Part shown: piece after piece, positions 20,094-22,178 of the stretch
Numbering within the stretch: position 1 is the first letter of the stretch
Layout: every line of letters begins with the position of its first letter
NCBI GenBank assembly: GCA_050014815.1
Contig: JBEKCP010000044.1
Span: 1-22,178 of the forward strand
From: JBEKCP01 sp050014815
Lineage (GTDB): Bacteria; Planctomycetota; Planctomycetia; Pirellulales; Thermoguttaceae
Direction: 5' to 3'
DNA: 22,178 bases
Position numbers and translations under genes: made by a program
The notes under the pieces: generated by a model
What the model was told of the DNA's origin: nothing
Database searches by the model: none
The model's input: only the letters and a program-made list of their open reading frames with translations

Positions 20094-22178
20094 ATGCACG
20101 CCTGCTGCCGCGTCGTTCTGTTCTTGGTTGCGTTTGCAGTGTCCCCGACCGTCGGCATTTCGGCCGATACGGCGGGCCCGCAAGATCCCTCGTACCTGCG
20201 GGGGGCGGAGGCCCGGCTGGCCTTGGCCGAGCGGACGCTCGAGCTGGTCCAGCGCGCCGCGCCGCGCCCGCAACTGGCGGCTGAGCTGGAAGGCTTCAAG
20301 CGGAAGGTGGCCGAGGCCGCGGGCCTGAAGCAGCCGCCCGCCCAGGAACTCTACAACCAGGCATGTCAACTGCGCCGAAAGATCATCCTCTCGCACCCGG
20401 CCTTGGATTTCGACCGCCTCCTGATCAACAAGCGGAGCGCTCGGCTGCCCGAACACATGTGCGACCAGTACCTCGGCCGCCACAGCCAGAAGGCGCCGGG
20501 GCTGGTGTTGCTCGACTCGTGGAAGGATCATCCCCGGGAAACGCCGCTGACCGAAAACAAGCTGCCCCCCGGCGGCCTGATCCATCCCGATCTCTCGTTC
20601 GACGGCAAGCGGGTGCTCTTCGCCTTCGCCGACCACTCTTCTTCCCGTGCGGGCCAACTACGGGCCTACTTCATCTACGAGCTCTCGCTGGAGTCCGGCG
20701 AGGTGCGGCAGGTGACGGGCGGGCCTGGCGACCCGCGGACCGGGCTGAAGGACCGGCAGACCGTGCTGGTCGAGGACTTCGATCCGTGTTACCTGCCCGA
20801 CGGCGGCTTCGCTTTCATCTCAACCCGCAGCCAGCAGTTCGGCCGGTGCCACGGCGGCCGCTACGTGCCCTCCTACACGCTTTTCCGCGGCGAGTTGGAC
20901 GGTTCGGGCATCCGCCCCTTGTCGTTCAACGAGGCGAACGAATGGGGGCCGAGCATGCTGCACGACGGCAGCATCATCTACACACGCTGGGACTACATCA
21001 ACCGCCACGACACGATCTTCCAAAGCCTCTGGACGACCCGCCCGGACGGCACCGCGGTGGCCCATTACTACAAGAACAACTCTCGCAGCCCTTGCCTGGT
21101 CGGCCAGGCGCGGGCGATCCCCGGCTCGCACAAGGTGGTGGCCACTGCCGCCGCGCACCACGGGCAAACGATGGGCACCATCATCGTCGTCGATCCGCAC
21201 AAGGGACAGGACGGCGGCGAGCCGCTCACCTGGATCACGCCGGAACTCGGATTCCCGGAATCGGGCGTGCCCCAGGGCATCACCCGCACCCCGGATCCGC
21301 TCCGCGACGAGGTCGAGAGCAAGCCGGCCCAAGCCGGGCGCGGCAGGGGCCGCAGCGGCGGCCGCGCCGCCACCCCCTACCCGCTCTCCGAAGACCTTTT
21401 CTTCGTCGCCTACCCTCACGAGGGCGAACTGGCGATCTACCTCGTCGATACGGCCGGCGGGCGCGAGCTGATCTACGCCGATCCGAAGGTCTCCTGCTTC
21501 GACCCGATCCCGCTCCGCGCCACCCTGCGCCCGCCGGTCATGCCCTCGATGATCGCCGGACGGGAAAAAGAGACGACCGGCCGGTTCTTGATCCAGGACG
21601 TTTACCAGTGCAACTACCCGCTGGAGCGCGGCACGATCCGGCGGCTGCGGGTCAACGAGATCATCAGCCAGCCGACCAGCTCGTTTCCCGTCCGCAGCGC
21701 GGTGGCCAACGAGATCGTCAAGCGCGTGCTCGGCACGGTGCCGGTGGGCGAGGACGGCTCGACGGCCTTCGAGGCGCCGGCCGGCACGCCTTTGCAGCTC
21801 CAACTTCTCGACGAGAACGGCATGGCCGTCATGACCATGCGAAGCGCGGTCTACCTGCAGCCGGGCGAGCAGGCCTCCTGCGTCGGCTGCCACGAGCCCC
21901 GCAACACGTCGCCGGTCGCCGTGGTCCGGCCGGCCTCGGCCAAGGTCCACAAACTGACCCCGCCGGCCGGCCCTTCGTACGAGGGCGGCTTCAGCTTTGT
22001 CCGCACCGTCCAGCCCGTCCTCGACCGCTACTGCATCGGCTGCCACGGATTGGGGAAGACCGAAGGCGGCCTGGATCTGCTGGGCACGATGCAGGACACG
22101 GCCACCGGCGGCCGAAGGCAATCGAGCCGCTCGTTTACGGCGTCCTACGATTCGCTGACGCGCCGCGGCCTCGTGAAG
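20094..22178 (+). CDS. HzsA-related c-type cytochrome (3' end outside window)
   Basis: ATG at 20094 follows CGGAGGA. The frame stays open for 695 codons to the window edge, so the protein is incomplete. Residues 1-24 form a signal peptide (VVLFLVAFAVSPTVG core), followed by a helical Arg/Glu region, then a beta-propeller-like middle domain of the hydrazine synthase alpha type (DFDPCYLPDGGFAFISTRSQ; SMLHDGSIIYTRWDYINRHD) and two heme c sites: CVGCH at 596-600 and CIGCH at 647-651. HzsA-related proteins are widespread in planctomycetes that do not perform anammox, so this is not evidence for hydrazine metabolism. It should be periplasmic and electron-transferring. Substrate unknown; no anammox partner gene is nearby. 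Confidence 0.9.
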   Translation, partial: MHACCRVVLFLVAFAVSPTVGISADTAGPQDPSYLRGAEARLALAERTLELVQRAAPRPQLAAELEGFKRKVAEAAGLKQPPAQELYNQACQLRRKIILSHPALDFDRLLINKRSARLPEHMCDQYLGRHSQKAPGLVLLDSWKDHPRETPLTENKLPPGGLIHPDLSFDGKRVLFAFADHSSSRAGQLRAYFIYELSLESGEVRQVTGGPGDPRTGLKDRQTVLVEDFDPCYLPDGGFAFISTRSQQFGRCHGGRYVPSYTLFRGELDGSGIRPLSFNEANEWGPSMLHDGSIIYTRWDYINRHDTIFQSLWTTRPDGTAVAHYYKNNSRSPCLVGQARAIPGSHKVVATAAAHHGQTMGTIIVVDPHKGQDGGEPLTWITPELGFPESGVPQGITRTPDPLRDEVESKPAQAGRGRGRSGGRAATPYPLSEDLFFVAYPHEGELAIYLVDTAGGRELIYADPKVSCFDPIPLRATLRPPVMPSMIAGREKETTGRFLIQDVYQCNYPLERGTIRRLRVNEIISQPTSSFPVRSAVANEIVKRVLGTVPVGEDGSTAFEAPAGTPLQLQLLDENGMAVMTMRSAVYLQPGEQASCVGCHEPRNTSPVAVVRPASAKVHKLTPPAGPSYEGGFSFVRTVQPVLDRYCIGCHGLGKTEGGLDLLGTMQDTATGGRRQSSRSFTASYDSLTRRGLVK

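Noticed and set aside
20820..22121. 433-residue open frame on the - strand
   Set aside because: It lies opposite the HzsA-like gene, has typical Ala/Arg/Asp shadow composition and no domain; the + strand carries heme motifs and a signal peptide.
20094..22178. Genuine anammox hydrazine synthase subunit
   Set aside because: HzsA-like domains are common in planctomycetes that do not perform anammox, and no other anammox gene is in the window.

Overview
The window is GC-rich bacterial DNA that most resembles an accessory region of a planctomycete chromosome. The pointers are an HzsA-related c-type cytochrome, paired GYF-domain proteins, a secreted formylglycine-generating-enzyme-like (SUMF1) protein, a single-BON-domain protein, a pRiA4b ORF-3-like protein and a tyrosine recombinase of a type I associate with that phylum. 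The assignment rests on gene content read by eye; no search was run. No rRNA, tRNA or CRISPR array was seen.

Layout. (1) 1-1665, + strand: the 3' part of a phospholipase D-like gene, then a DEAD/DEAH-type helicase gene cut off just after its Walker A motif. This looks like the remains of a defence or DNA-processing locus. (2) 1666-2088: no gene. (3) 2089-3374: two consecutive GYF_2-domain genes. (4) About 3295 to about 11560: an integrated, partly decayed mobile element read leftward. It has a frameshifted tyrosine recombinase, two genes of unknown function, a phased array of five GTAACT half-sites, and a tightly packed operon. The operon encodes two small HTH/excisionase-like proteins, a ParB-like protein, a single-chain topoisomerase VI-like protein (GHKL ATPase plus Spo11/TopVIA-type Toprim, as in topoisomerase VIII), two small proteins, and the first ~35 codons of a gene cut off at the element edge. 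(5) 11504-12784, - strand: a fragment of a bAvd-like gene downstream of a secreted SUMF1-type gene, the arrangement seen in diversity-generating retroelements, but with no reverse transcriptase or template repeat in the window. (6) 13366-19359: a patchwork of small genes (BON, cold shock, TPR lipoprotein, pRiA4b-like, membrane proteins, an L7/L12-like/acylphosphatase fusion, an Ala/Lys/Pro-rich coiled-coil protein) mixed with broken pieces (hydrolase-like N-terminus, DUF423-like C-terminus, E1-beta C-terminus). (7) 20094 to the right edge: an HzsA-related di-heme cytochrome, open at the window end.

The most interesting part is the element operon. Successive genes overlap by four bases (GTGA) at 8329-8332, 6481-6484, 3990-3993 and 3667-3670, which suggests translational coupling and a shared job. 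A ParB-like protein, small HTH proteins, a type IIB topoisomerase-like enzyme and a helically phased repeat just upstream would fit maintenance, replication or transfer of an integrative element. That function is inferred. Two frameshifts (topoisomerase near 4420, recombinase near 10740) and a truncated last gene mean the copy is either degenerating or carries sequencing errors.
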